From NCBI GenBank assembly GCA_000717735.1, contig JOBE01000011.1:1-64000 (forward strand): a stretch of 64,000 bases of DNA, in the 5' to 3' direction. This stretch comes from Streptomyces griseoluteus (GTDB lineage: Bacteria > Actinomycetota > Actinomycetes > Streptomycetales > Streptomycetaceae). Positions 26,419 to 33,984 of the stretch are shown here, piece after piece (position 1 is the stretch's first letter; each line of letters opens with the position of its first letter). The notes under the pieces are model-generated. The model worked only from the letters and a program-made list of their open reading frames with translations, made no database searches and was not told where the DNA came from. A program made the translations under genes and the position numbers.

Positions 26419-27408
26419 TCAGCCGAGGCCGGGCGCGGCGGCCATCGGATCACCGAGCACGAACTCGGGATCGACCTGCGCAGCCAGATCCGCTCCCGTC
26501 TTGGCGTTGCCCCAGCTCTCCGCGTTGCGCAGGTGGAAGTGGACCATCTGGCGCGTGTAGCGGTCCCAGTCGCGGTCGGCGTACGAGTCGTCCGCCGCGT
26601 CCTGGAGGGCCTGGAGCGACATCCGGTTCTCCGCCTCCAGGTGCTCGAAGCGGGGCGGACGGCCCTTCTCCATGGCGCGCACCCAGTCCGAGTGGCCCAC
26701 CGTCACGAGCAGGTCGTCACCGACCTCCGCACGCAGGAAGTCGAGATCGTCCTCGCCCTGCACCTTGTTGCCGACGACCTTGAGCGCGACGCCGAAGTCC
26801 CGCGCGTATTCCTTGTACTGCCGGTAGACCGAGACGCCCTTGCGGGTCGGCTCGGCGACCAGGAAGGTCATGTCGAAGCGGGTGAAGAGGCCGGAGGCGA
26901 AGGAGTCCGAGCCCGCGGTCATGTCGACGACCACGTACTCGTCCGGGCCGTCGACCAGGTGGTTGAGGCAGAGCTCCACCGCGCCGACCTTCGAGTGATA
27001 GCAGGAGACCCCGAGGTCCGACTCCGTGAAGGGACCGGTCGCCATCAGACGGATGTCGCCGTCGTCGAGCCGGACCGGTCGCGCGCAGGCCTCGTAGACC
27101 GGGTTCTCCTCGCGGACCCGCAGCAGCCGCGAACCCTCCCCGGGCGGCGTCGTCTTGATCATCGTGTCGGCGGAGACGATCCGCGGGTTCGTGCCCCGCA
27201 GGTACTCCTTGATGAGCGGCAGGTGCGCGCCCATCGCGGGCAGCGCGGCGGCCTCCGCGTCGGGCAGGCCGAGCGCGGCGCCCAGGTGCTGGTTGATGTC
27301 GGCGTCGATGGCCACGACCGGGGCTTCGTTGGCGGCGAGGTGGCGGATGAAGAGCGAGGACAGCGTGGTCTTGCCGCTGCCGCCCTTCCCCACGAAAGCG
27401 ATCTTCAT
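26419..27408 (-). CDS. CooC/MinD-like P-loop ATPase
   Basis: 329 residues. P-loop FVGKGGSGKTTLSSL at residues 6-20, AIDADINQHL (switch I), VVDMTAGSDSF (switch II) and VGNKV (nucleotide base contact). CooC-type proteins insert metals into enzymes; MinD-type ones act at membranes. The long middle region with HSKVGAVELCLNHL matches an actinobacterial CooC-like group. The ATG at 27408 has AGGTG 4-8 bases upstream; GTG two codons earlier is possible. Client unknown. Confidence 0.85.
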   Translation of the reverse strand: MKIAFVGKGGSGKTTLSSLFIRHLAANEAPVVAIDADINQHLGAALGLPDAEAAALPAMGAHLPLIKEYLRGTNPRIVSADTMIKTTPPGEGSRLLRVREENPVYEACARPVRLDDGDIRLMATGPFTESDLGVSCYHSKVGAVELCLNHLVDGPDEYVVVDMTAGSDSFASGLFTRFDMTFLVAEPTRKGVSVYRQYKEYARDFGVALKVVGNKVQGEDDLDFLRAEVGDDLLVTVGHSDWVRAMEKGRPPRFEHLEAENRMSLQALQDAADDSYADRDWDRYTRQMVHFHLRNAESWGNAKTGADLAAQVDPEFVLGDPMAAAPGLG

Positions 27409-27510
27409 GTTCACCTAGGGTAGCGGCATGAACGCGGCCCGTGGTCAAGGTGCGTGAAGAAGACCACTCCATCGTGGGGCGGAGCGCCGGGGCGCGTAGC
27501 CTCCCTACCT

Positions 27511-28389
27511 ATGAGTACGCACGCCTCTGACCCCTTGGCCGCCCTCGGCTCCCTGCCGGGCGTCGCCGACGCGGTGGACTCCGTACGCAAGGCCGTCGAC
27601 CGGGTCTACGGCCACCGTGTGATGCGGCGCCGCAGCAACGAGATCTCCTCCGAGGCGGCCCTGCGCGGCGCGCGCGGCTCGGCCGCCCTCTCCGGTGCCG
27701 ACTGGGCCCTGGAAGAGGTCCGCCGGCGCACGGACTTCGGCGCCGACTCCGAGGCCCGCGCGGTCGGGGCCGCCCTGCGGCTCGGCGCCGAGGCCGGGCA
27801 GCTGCTCTCCATCTGGCGCCAGTCGCCGCTGCGGGTGCTCGCCCGGCTCCACCTGGTCGCCGCGGGCGACCCGGGCTCGGGCGTAGCCGGCTCGGGTGCG
27901 TATGAGGCGGGAGGCTCCGGCTCGAGCGTGCCCGGTGACTCCGTGGGGCGGCCGCGGCTGGACGGCGAGACGGTCGACGAACCGCTCGTCACAGCCCCGC
28001 TGCCGTCCCCCACCGAGGTCGCGGGACGGCTTGAAGGCCTCGCGGAGCTGATCGTCGCGGGCAGTGAGGCCCCGGCGCTCGTGACGGCCGCCGTGGTGCA
28101 CGGCGAGCTGCTCGCGCTGCGCCCCTTCACCTCGTACAACGGTCTCGTCGCGCGGGCGGCGGAGCGGATCGTGCTGGTCGGGAGCGGCCTCGACCCCAAG
28201 GCGGTCTGCCCGGCGGAGGTCGGCCACGCGGAGCAGGGGCGGGCGGCGTACCTCGCGGCGTTCGAGGGGTACCTCTCGGGGAGCCCGGAGGGCGTGGGCG
28301 GCTGGATCGCGCACTGCGGGCGCGCGGTCGAACTCGGTGTCCGTGAGTCGACGGCCGTCTGTGAGGCGCTTCAGCGCGGCGCGGCCTGA
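27511..28389 (+). CDS. Degenerate Fic-like protein
   Basis: 292 residues, mainly helical. The region HGELLALRPFTSYNGLVAR aligns in pattern with the Fic motif HPFxDGNGRxxR: Pro-Phe, Asn-Gly and Arg are kept, but the catalytic His is Arg (RPF) and the acidic residue is Tyr. AMP transfer is therefore unlikely; the fold may be reused. A Gly/Ser-rich loop (~135-155) splits the domain. TAGCCT 8 bases before the ATG could be a -10. In S. coelicolor the equivalent gene is labelled an oxidoreductase, for which I see no motif. Confidence 0.65.
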   Translation: MSTHASDPLAALGSLPGVADAVDSVRKAVDRVYGHRVMRRRSNEISSEAALRGARGSAALSGADWALEEVRRRTDFGADSEARAVGAALRLGAEAGQLLSIWRQSPLRVLARLHLVAAGDPGSGVAGSGAYEAGGSGSSVPGDSVGRPRLDGETVDEPLVTAPLPSPTEVAGRLEGLAELIVAGSEAPALVTAAVVHGELLALRPFTSYNGLVARAAERIVLVGSGLDPKAVCPAEVGHAEQGRAAYLAAFEGYLSGSPEGVGGWIAHCGRAVELGVRESTAVCEALQRGAA

Positions 28390-28397
28390 AAAGGGTT

Positions 28398-28425
28398 GCG
28401 GCGGTACCAGTTCTGGTACCGCCGC
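28398..28425 (+). terminator. Terminator after Fic-like gene
   Basis: Perfect 12-bp stem gcggcggtacca / tggtaccgccgc with a GTTC loop, starting 9 bases after the stop. Confidence 0.93.
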
Positions 28426-28454
28426 TGGCACGTCCACCCAGTTACCATGCGTCC

Positions 28455-28671
28455 TCGATATGTGCCCATCAGGCCGGGTGCTTTGCCCTTGGCCTGGTGC
28501 GGCTGGCCCGTAATCGACGGGTCGACGTCGCGTGGGTGCTTGGTTTCTGTGCTAGGTCCGTGGGGCCTTCATGCTCAACAGGTGATCCTCTCGGATGTCC
28601 TCGGTCTCGCGGGCCTGATTCCTTTCTACTCCTGTCCGAGTGGAAGCGAAAGTGCTGGCTCCGCTTCTTTG
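28455..28671 (+). ncRNA. Candidate 6S-like RNA (scr3559 locus)
   Basis: The 290-base gap between the Fic-like and HAD genes holds no credible gene. In S. coelicolor a 6S-like RNA (scr3559) is described between the corresponding genes SCO3558 and SCO3559. Here I see a possible closing stem ATCAGGCC (28469-28476) / GGCCTGAT (28612-28619), internal hairpins (CAGGCC..GGCCTG; CCCGT..ACGGG), a TACCAT -10-like element at 28443 and a hairpin with TTT at 28643-28670. Strand and ends are inferred and uncertain. Confidence 0.45.
28643..28670 (+). terminator. Hairpin plus short T run before HAD stop
   Basis: GAAGCG / CGCTTC with a 13-base loop followed by TTT on plus. It could end the candidate 6S-like RNA and, read on minus, the HAD gene. 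Confidence 0.5.
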
Positions 28672-28679
28672 CTCCTCAC

Positions 28680-29546
28680 TCAAATCCGGGCAAAGGCCTC
28701 GGCCGGTCGAGGGGCCCGTGCCGCCTGGCGCCGGCGCGAGGCGTACCAGACCAGTCCGGCGCCCAGGGCGGCCGCACCGACGGCCGCCGCCGCGACGAGC
28801 GTGGGGCGGGGCGGCATCCGGAACGCGGGAAGCCGCTGCTTCAGCCGTACCGGCTTCTCGAAGGCGAGAACCGGCCATTCCCGGGCCACGGCCTCCCGGC
28901 GCAGCGCCCGGTCGGGATTGACCGCGTACGGGTGGCCGACGGCCTCCAGCATGGGGATGTCGGTCGCCGAATCGCTGTACGCATAGCAGCGCGAGAGGTC
29001 GTAGCCCTCCGACTCCGCGAGGTCGCGGACCGCCTCGGCCTTCGTCGGCCCGTAGGCGTAGTACTCCACCTCCCCGGTGAAGCAGCCGTCCTCGCCGACC
29101 ACCATCCGGGTGGCGACGACCCGGTCGGCCCCGAGCATCTCGCCGATCGGCTCGACGACCTCGGCCCCGGACGTCGAGACGATCACGACGTCGCGGCCCG
29201 CGGCGTGGTGCTCCTCGATGAGGGAGGCCGCCTCGTCGTAGATGATCGGGTCGATCAGGTCGTGAAGGGTCTCGGCGACGAGCTCCTTCACCTGGGCGAC
29301 GTTCCAGCCTTTGCAGAGCGCGGAAAGATATTCGCGCATCCGCTCCATCTGATCGTGATCGGCCCCGCCCGCCAGGAAGACGAACTGGATGTACGCCGTC
29401 CGCAGGGCGGCGCGGCGGCTGATCAGTCCGCCCCGGTAGAAGGACTTGCTGAAGGTCAGCGTCGAGGACTTCGCAATGACCGTCTTGTCCAGGTCAAAGA
29501 AGGCGGCTGTGCGCGGCAAGGAGTGGTTTTCCACAAGCCTGAGCAT
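28680..29546 (-). CDS. HAD-IB phosphatase with C-terminal membrane anchor
   Basis: 288 residues. HAD motifs: FFDLDKTVIAKSST (motif I), VIVSTSGAE (II) and YAYSDSATDIPML (IV). A C-terminal hydrophobic segment (~253-275) followed by Arg residues suggests a tail anchor. The SerB/CicA-like group; S. coelicolor counterpart is called a morphological-differentiation-related protein, and Rv3661 is the mycobacterial counterpart next to ssd. Phosphatase substrate unknown. Confidence 0.9.
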   Translation of the reverse strand: MLRLVENHSLPRTAAFFDLDKTVIAKSSTLTFSKSFYRGGLISRRAALRTAYIQFVFLAGGADHDQMERMREYLSALCKGWNVAQVKELVAETLHDLIDPIIYDEAASLIEEHHAAGRDVVIVSTSGAEVVEPIGEMLGADRVVATRMVVGEDGCFTGEVEYYAYGPTKAEAVRDLAESEGYDLSRCYAYSDSATDIPMLEAVGHPYAVNPDRALRREAVAREWPVLAFEKPVRLKQRLPAFRMPPRPTLVAAAAVGAAALGAGLVWYASRRRQAARAPRPAEAFARI

Positions 29547-29995
29547 AGGTGGCGGCCATTCGGCTTACGCTGGGGCGTGTGGGTTTGCCTGAGAAGGCTC
29601 TCGGGTACACCATGGAAGTCACGGATCGTTCGCGACCGTGCTAACCCGGCCCGGCTCCTCCCCCCCCGAGTCGGCCGGAAAGACGACCCCCGCTCTCCCC
29701 CCCGGCGGGGGTCGTCGCATGTCCGGAGCCGTTTCGGTGCTGTGGGACATCGTCTGCTCCCTTCCTTTCGGCCGTCGGCCGCGATGCGGCCGGCGCTCGG
29801 TCCGACCCTCGATTCATCACTCACAGTAACCGGCGGGCTGCGTTCCGGACAGCCCCCGGAGAGGTGACGAAGATATTCACAGGGCTTCGGATATCCACAG
29901 TTTTTCGGTGAGATCCCCAAGATTTCCGGTACGGCCCCACGGTGATTCCTGTCGCGAAGTTCGCGGTCGGCGGGAATCACGAGAGGGCGTGTGCC
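29547..29995. promoter_or_regulatory. Divergent HAD / ssd region
   Basis: 449 bases without a credible protein gene. It contains a strong hairpin (separate entry), C-rich tracts around 29660 and 29696, and an AT-richer segment at 29875-29930 that is the best place for the ssd promoter. Confidence 0.5.
29682..29716. terminator. Strong hairpin inside a divergent promoter region
   Basis: Perfect 12-bp stem gacgacccccgc / gcgggggtcgtc with an 11-base C-rich loop. Neither flanking protein gene ends here, so it would terminate an unannotated short transcript or protect an RNA. Confidence 0.7.
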
Positions 29996-31159
29996 ATGGA
30001 GACGTTCAGGACATCCAGGACCGGGGTGACGGCGTCGGCTTCGGCAGCGGGCGGACCGGAGGCGCAGGGCGGACCGGATGCCCCGGGCGCCGACGAGCCG
30101 CGCCGCACCGGGCCGCTGATCGTCACCGAGGACCTGGGGCTGCTCGACGACCTCCTTCGGCTGTGCGCCGCGGCCGGAGTCGAGCCCGAGGTGCACCACC
30201 GGGTGCCGGAGCGGCGGGCGAGCTGGACCGATCCGCCCCTCGTCCTGGTCGGCGACGACGCCGCGGCCCGCTGCCGGGGAGCGGTGCGCCGCCCCGGGAC
30301 CGTTCTCGTCGGCCGTGACCACGACGATCCGGCGGTGTGGCGACTGGCCGTCGAGATCGGCGCCGAGGGCGTGCTCAGGCTGCCGGACGCCGAGGCCCTC
30401 CTCGTCGACCGCATCGCCGACGCTGCCGAAGGCGTGGGCCGGCAGGCGCTGACCGTCGGGGTCGTCGGCGGGCGCGGGGGCGCCGGCGCCTCCACCCTGG
30501 CCTGCGGGCTCGCGCTCGCCGCCGCGCGGACCGGGCGGCGCACCCTGCTCGTCGACGGCGACCCGCTGGGCGGTGGACTCGACGTGCTGCTGGGCGGCGA
30601 GCGCGAGGAGGGCAGGCGCTGGCCCGACTTCGCGGCCTCGAAGGGCCGCCTGGCCGGCGGCGCCCTGGAGGAGTCCCTGCCGTCCGTGCGGGGAGTCCGC
30701 GTGCTCAGCTGGGGCAGAGAACCCGCGGAGGCGGTGCCGTCCGAGGCCGTACGGTCCGTGCTGGCGGCGGCTCGCCGCCGGGGCGGAGTCGTGGTCGTCG
30801 ACCTGCCGCGCGGAACCGACGCGGCGGCCGCCGAGGCGCAGGCGCAGCTCGACCTCGGACTGCTCGTCGTTCCCGGTGAGTTGAGGGCCGTCGCGGCGGC
30901 ACACCGGGTCGCCTCGACGCTCTCCGTGGGCGTGCGTGACCTGCGGGCCGTGGTCCGTGGCCCGTACGCGGCGGGACTCGACGAACGATGGGTCGCCGAC
31001 GCCCTGCGGCTGCCCCTGGTCGGCGAACTGCCCTACGACCCGGGGATCGTGGAGGACCAGGACGCGGGTGTGCCGCCGGGCGCCGAGCCCCGTGGGCCGC
31101 TCGGCCGGTTCTGCGACGCGTTCTGGACGTGGGCCCTCGGCACCGGCGGTGCGGCGTGA
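29996..31159 (+). CDS. Ssd/CpaE-like deviant MinD-family ATPase
   Basis: 387 residues. Receiver-like N-terminal half (~50-155), then an atypical P-loop GGRGGAGASTLACGLALAAA (about 165-185) and LLVDGDPLGGGLDVLLG, the CpaE/Ssd form with no catalytic lysine at the usual place. Ssd (Rv3660c) influences septum placement in mycobacteria, and CpaE-like proteins localise Flp/tad pilus machinery. First gene of the tad locus here. ATG 29996; its stop overlaps the tadA GTG. Confidence 0.9.
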   Translation: METFRTSRTGVTASASAAGGPEAQGGPDAPGADEPRRTGPLIVTEDLGLLDDLLRLCAAAGVEPEVHHRVPERRASWTDPPLVLVGDDAAARCRGAVRRPGTVLVGRDHDDPAVWRLAVEIGAEGVLRLPDAEALLVDRIADAAEGVGRQALTVGVVGGRGGAGASTLACGLALAAARTGRRTLLVDGDPLGGGLDVLLGGEREEGRRWPDFAASKGRLAGGALEESLPSVRGVRVLSWGREPAEAVPSEAVRSVLAAARRRGGVVVVDLPRGTDAAAAEAQAQLDLGLLVVPGELRAVAAAHRVASTLSVGVRDLRAVVRGPYAAGLDERWVADALRLPLVGELPYDPGIVEDQDAGVPPGAEPRGPLGRFCDAFWTWALGTGGAA

Positions 31160-31782
31160 CCGGGGCGGGAGGCGGCGCCGGTGGCGGTGCGGGGCTGCTC
31201 GACGCCGTACGGCAGCGACTCGCGGCCAGCGGGTCGGACCCCACCCCGGCGCGGGTGGCGGCGGCGCTGCGCGCCCAGGGGCGGCTGCTCGGCGACGCGG
31301 AAGTCCTCGGCGCCGCAGAGGAGTTGCGGTGCGAACTGATCGGCACCGGCCCCCTGGAGCCGCTCCTCGCCGACCCCGCCGTCACCGACGTCCTGGTCTC
31401 GGCGCCCGACCGGGTGTGGGTGGACCGGGGCGCCGGTCTCGAACGGGCCCCCGTGTCCTTCTCCGACGCCGCCGCCGTACGCAGGCTCGCCCAGCGCCTC
31501 GCGGCGGTGGCCGGACGCAGGCTCGACGACGCCCGGCCCTGGGTGGACGCGCGGCTGCCCGACGGCACCCGGATGCACGCCGTGCTGCCGCCGGTGGCGG
31601 TCGGCTCGACCTGCCTCTCGCTGCGGGTGGTGCGTCCCCGCGCCTTCACCCTGGAGGAGCTCGCGGAGGCAGGCACCGTGCCGCCCGGCGGGGCCCCGAT
31701 CCTGCGCGCCCTGATCGGCGCCCGGGTGTCGTACCTGGTCAGCGGCGGCACGGGGACGGGGAACCCCAACACTGGGTTATGA
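31156..31782 (+). pseudogene. tadA: tadA/cpaF pilus ATPase, truncated by prophage at Walker A
   Basis: Secretion ATPase of the Flp/tad pilus. 208 codons read: an N-terminal domain, ELIGTGPLEPLLADPAVTDVLVSAPDRVWV, LPDGTRMHAVLPP and then YLVSGGTGTG, which should continue K-T-T-L. Instead codon 203 is AAC (Asn) in place of the Walker A lysine codon, and the frame ends 7 codons later in phage-derived sequence. The catalytic half (Walker A lysine, Asp box, Walker B, His box) is missing from this side and should lie beyond the far end of the prophage. GTG 31156 overlaps the ssd stop. Confidence 0.93.
31742..31770. other. Left prophage junction (attL) in tadA P-loop
   Basis: Host-like codons Gly-Gly-Thr-Gly-Thr-Gly run to base 31761, and GGGGAA (31758-31763) is the last sequence compatible with an intact P-loop (GGG AAG). 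From 31764 the sequence no longer encodes TadA. The exact core cannot be set without attR. Confidence 0.75.
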
Positions 31783-31883
31783 CACCCCTGCTGTTGCAAC
31801 GGGATCCGCGAAGGCACAGCCCCTGCCGCGCAGCTGGCATCAGGGCTCTGACCAGCGGGTTTACGCTTTCCCGGCCCGGGTGT

Positions 31884-32171
31884 TCACGGATGATGCCTGG
31901 CGCCTTCGATTCGAAGGTTGTCGCTGTCGGGGTGGCCATGCTCCTCGGGCGGGCCGAAATGCCCGCCTCGCTGGCGAAGGTCCCGGAGCTGGGCGAGCCG
32001 CTCAATCAGCTCGCGAGGTGGGCTGGCGAGGCTGCGGGCGTGCTTGGCGCAGCCGTAGATGGGGGCGCCCTCGCGGACGTCGGCGATGACGGTCGGCGCC
32101 CCGATGCCTCCCCGATATCCACATACGGCGCACGCTCGGAGGATTCTGGAGAGGGCGCGGAATGCTTTCAT
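31884..32171 (-). CDS. Phage left-end hypothetical, CxxC protein
   Basis: 95 residues. CAVCGY and a later YGCAKHAR could form a zinc site. No known domain. ATG 32171 is chosen for AGGAAAG about 9 bases upstream; a TATAAG -10-like hexamer lies further upstream near 32205. Divergent from the small XRE repressor, i.e. in the position of a Cro- or excision-side gene, but no helix-turn-helix is visible. Confidence 0.6.
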   Translation of the reverse strand: MKAFRALSRILRACAVCGYRGGIGAPTVIADVREGAPIYGCAKHARSLASPPRELIERLAQLRDLRQRGGHFGPPEEHGHPDSDNLRIEGARHHP

Positions 32172-32254
32172 CGGCGGGTCTTTCCTGTGCTGTTCGAGTC
32201 GTGGCTTATAGGCGACCAAAGGGGGCGAGTAGAATCGCACATCTGTTCCCCCTG

Positions 32255-32316
32255 AGGTATGTGTACCTGTAGTGCCCATAAACCTTCAAGATCAAACTTT
32301 TTACCTTGTCAGGTAA
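32255..32316. promoter_or_regulatory. Paired operators of the left-end switch
   Basis: AGGTA-TGTG-TACCT at 32255-32268 and TTACCT-TGTC-AGGTAA at 32301-32316 use the same half-site in opposite order, each with a 4-base centre, 46 bases centre to centre. The second overlaps CTTGTC-N7-GACAAG (32305-32323). The region is AT-rich for this genome and lies between the divergent small genes. Confidence 0.65.
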
Positions 32317-32351
32317 AGACAAGATGATCATGGACGCCTGACGTTGGGGGG

Positions 32352-32582
32352 ATGCCCTCCGAACAGCCTGCGTGGGTGCTGAGCCGCCGTCAGGCGATCG
32401 GTTCCCGGATCCGCGCCGCGCGCGAGCGCGCGAACCTGTCGCAACTGCGACTCGCGAACCTAGTCGGGGTCGACCACAAGACCATCCACCGCATTGAGTA
32501 CGGCATCAGCGATCCGAGCCTCGGCCTCCTGCTCCAAATCGCCCAGGCGCTTGACGTGCCGCTTGGAGACCTCGTGCAGTAG
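32352..32582 (+). CDS. Small XRE-family repressor-like protein
   Basis: 76 residues, all one helix-turn-helix domain: IRAARERANLSQLRLANLVGVDHKTIHRIEYG. One of only two directional exceptions to the minus-strand phage genes. GGGGGG stands directly before the ATG. Candidate immunity or integration repressor acting on the paired palindromes upstream; it could equally be a Cro-like protein. Confidence 0.85.
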   Translation: MPSEQPAWVLSRRQAIGSRIRAARERANLSQLRLANLVGVDHKTIHRIEYGISDPSLGLLLQIAQALDVPLGDLVQ

Positions 32583-32611
32583 CCCCGGCCGGGGACGGTC
32601 CGGCCGGGGCT
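32581..32611. terminator. Terminator after small XRE gene
   Basis: Perfect 12-bp stem agccccggccgg / ccggccggggct, overlapping the stop codon's last bases. Confidence 0.9.
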
Positions 32612-32620
32612 GGGGGAGTG

Positions 32621-32773
32621 CTACAGGGCGGGCGAGCCGCTGCCGGGGCAGGTCTCGGTGCCGGTCCCGCCGCGCTGATGCATCGTGGTCGGGGAGCCGG
32701 GCGGGGAGCCTACGCCCGCGCCGCAGACCGGGCAGTTCCCCTCACACATGCCGGGGTCGAATCGCTTGCTCAC
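32621..32773 (-). CDS. 50-residue Cys-rich phage protein
   Basis: GTG-initiated, with AAGGAGG 8 bases upstream (a strong Shine-Dalgarno). Reads MSKRFDPGMCEGNCPVCGAG, then Gly/Pro/Ser-rich sequence and TETCPGSGSPAL. CxxxCPVC plus a later Cys suggests a small zinc-binding knuckle. No known family; third-position GC is high, supporting coding. Confidence 0.65.
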   Translation of the reverse strand: MSKRFDPGMCEGNCPVCGAGVGSPPGSPTTMHQRGGTGTETCPGSGSPAL

Positions 32774-32842
32774 GATCAGGTCCTCCTTGGTAGGTGGTGC
32801 TGATGGTGGTGCGGTGCACTCCCCAGTCGATGCCGGGGAGGG

Positions 32843-33316
32843 TCAGATGACGCCCTGGAGGTCGAATGCGCGGCCTCCGAGCGTCTGGCCCTGGCGGGCG
32901 GTGTGGTGGAACAGGCAGAAGCCCTTGGCCTCACTGTGGAAGGTGGCGCCGAATCCGGGGTGCTGGGCGTCGGTGCCGTACGGGGCGGCCTCGGCGATCT
33001 GCTTGTTCCCGCTGTTGGCGAGGGCGGCCGCGAAGTACTCCTGGAGTCGAGCGGGCGTGGTCTTCCCGTCCTCGAACAACGTGGGCCACGGGACCTCGGC
33101 CGGCGGCTCGCCTTCGACGGGGATCTCGGGGCCGTCCCCCTTGTCGCCCGGGGCAGCCGCGGAGGTGACACCGATCCAGACCTGGGCGCCGGTGGTGAGC
33201 GTGACGTGGATGCCCCGGAGGTGCTCCTCGCCACGGTCCCACGGTTCCGAGGACAGGACGTCGGGCGCGTCGGCCAGTGCGGCGATGGCGAAAGCGTGGA
33301 AGGTGTTGAGGCGCAT
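32843..33316 (-). CDS. Phage hypothetical protein
   Basis: 157 residues, soluble: MRLNTFHAFAIAALADAPDV, an Asp/Pro-rich centre and FGATFHSEAKGFCLFHHTARQGQ near the C-terminus. No family recognised. A short hairpin CTCCCC/GGGGAG (32819-32840) follows the stop. Shine-Dalgarno is weak (GAAAG). Confidence 0.6.
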   Translation of the reverse strand: MRLNTFHAFAIAALADAPDVLSSEPWDRGEEHLRGIHVTLTTGAQVWIGVTSAAAPGDKGDGPEIPVEGEPPAEVPWPTLFEDGKTTPARLQEYFAAALANSGNKQIAEAAPYGTDAQHPGFGATFHSEAKGFCLFHHTARQGQTLGGRAFDLQGVI

Positions 33317-33351
33317 TTTGTGATCTTTCGGTCGGTGGCAGCCGAGCCAGT

Positions 33352-33456
33352 CTAGGCAGGCGGGCCGGATCCATCCGGAGTGATGCCGAGAACGAGGGCG
33401 GCGAGGAGGCCGAGAACGATCAGGCAGTAGAGCGTCTGCCGCTGCCACTCCCTCAC
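33352..33456 (-). CDS. 34-residue single-pass membrane peptide
   Basis: GTG start overlaps the upstream stop (GTGA), so it is translationally coupled. Sequence begins MREWQRQTLYCLIVLGLLAA and is one transmembrane helix with a short polar tail. Tiny phage membrane peptides can serve as holins, antiholins or superinfection-exclusion factors; nothing decides between these. Confidence 0.55.
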   Translation of the reverse strand: MREWQRQTLYCLIVLGLLAALVLGITPDGSGPPA

Positions 33457-33896
33457 GGGGCTCCGGGGGTGAGGGGCGGCATGTCGGGGCGGCCGACGAA
33501 CGACCTCGGCTGCTCGGCCGCGCGGTGGTCGCGCAGGCTGGTGACCATCCCGAGGGCCGCGTGGGCGAGGCTGCGCATGTACGACCAGTTCCCGAGCGGG
33601 TCGGGGGCGGGCCCCTGAGCCTTGAGCCTCTGCCACGTCGCGAGAGCGCCAACTCCACTCGCGCCGCGGCGGCATGCCGGAATGCGCTCAACGCCGACGG
33701 CCAGGCCCTCGACGCGGGTCAGCAGCTGGTTGGTCATGGCCGCGACGTTGGCGGCCTGCTCGGTGTGCCGGAAGGCGAGGGCGGCGGTCGCGTCCCGTTC
33801 GGCCTCGTCCTCGGCGTGCTCCTCCACGGACGTAGCGATCTGGAGGAGGGGCACACTGAGATTCACCTCAATGGTGCGCTCGGACTGCTCGGGCAT
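33453..33896 (-). CDS. Phage hypothetical, helical
   Basis: 147 residues. N-terminal half is a probable helix bundle (LLQIATSVEEHAEDEAERDA...AANVAAMTNQLLTRVEGL). GGGAG 7 bases before the ATG. A perfect 11-bp inverted repeat lies immediately upstream of this Shine-Dalgarno. No family recognised. Confidence 0.65.
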   Translation of the reverse strand: MPEQSERTIEVNLSVPLLQIATSVEEHAEDEAERDATAALAFRHTEQAANVAAMTNQLLTRVEGLAVGVERIPACRRGASGVGALATWQRLKAQGPAPDPLGNWSYMRSLAHAALGMVTSLRDHRAAEQPRSFVGRPDMPPLTPGAP

Positions 33897-33905
33897 CGGG
33901 TGCTC

Positions 33906-33942
33906 CCTACCGTCGCGGGGCTGTCGGTACTGCGACGGTAGG
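33906..33942. promoter_or_regulatory. 11-bp inverted repeat at a leader
   Basis: CCTACCGTCGC (33906-33916) and GCGACGGTAGG (33932-33942), 15-base centre, abutting the Shine-Dalgarno of the 33896 gene. Operator or leader hairpin. Confidence 0.6.
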
Positions 33943-33960
33943 GGGGGCGGGCGAGCGTGA

Positions 33961-33978
33961 GGGGTACGAAAATACCCC
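33961..33978 (-). terminator. Short hairpin after large XRE gene
   Basis: GGGGTA / TACCCC with a CGAAAA loop just 7 bases past the stop of the large XRE regulator. Confidence 0.55.
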
Positions 33979-33984
33979 CTTGTC

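Noticed and set aside
31783..33400. Integrase at the left end
   Set aside because: No serine or tyrosine recombinase motifs in this part on either strand; probably beyond the right edge.
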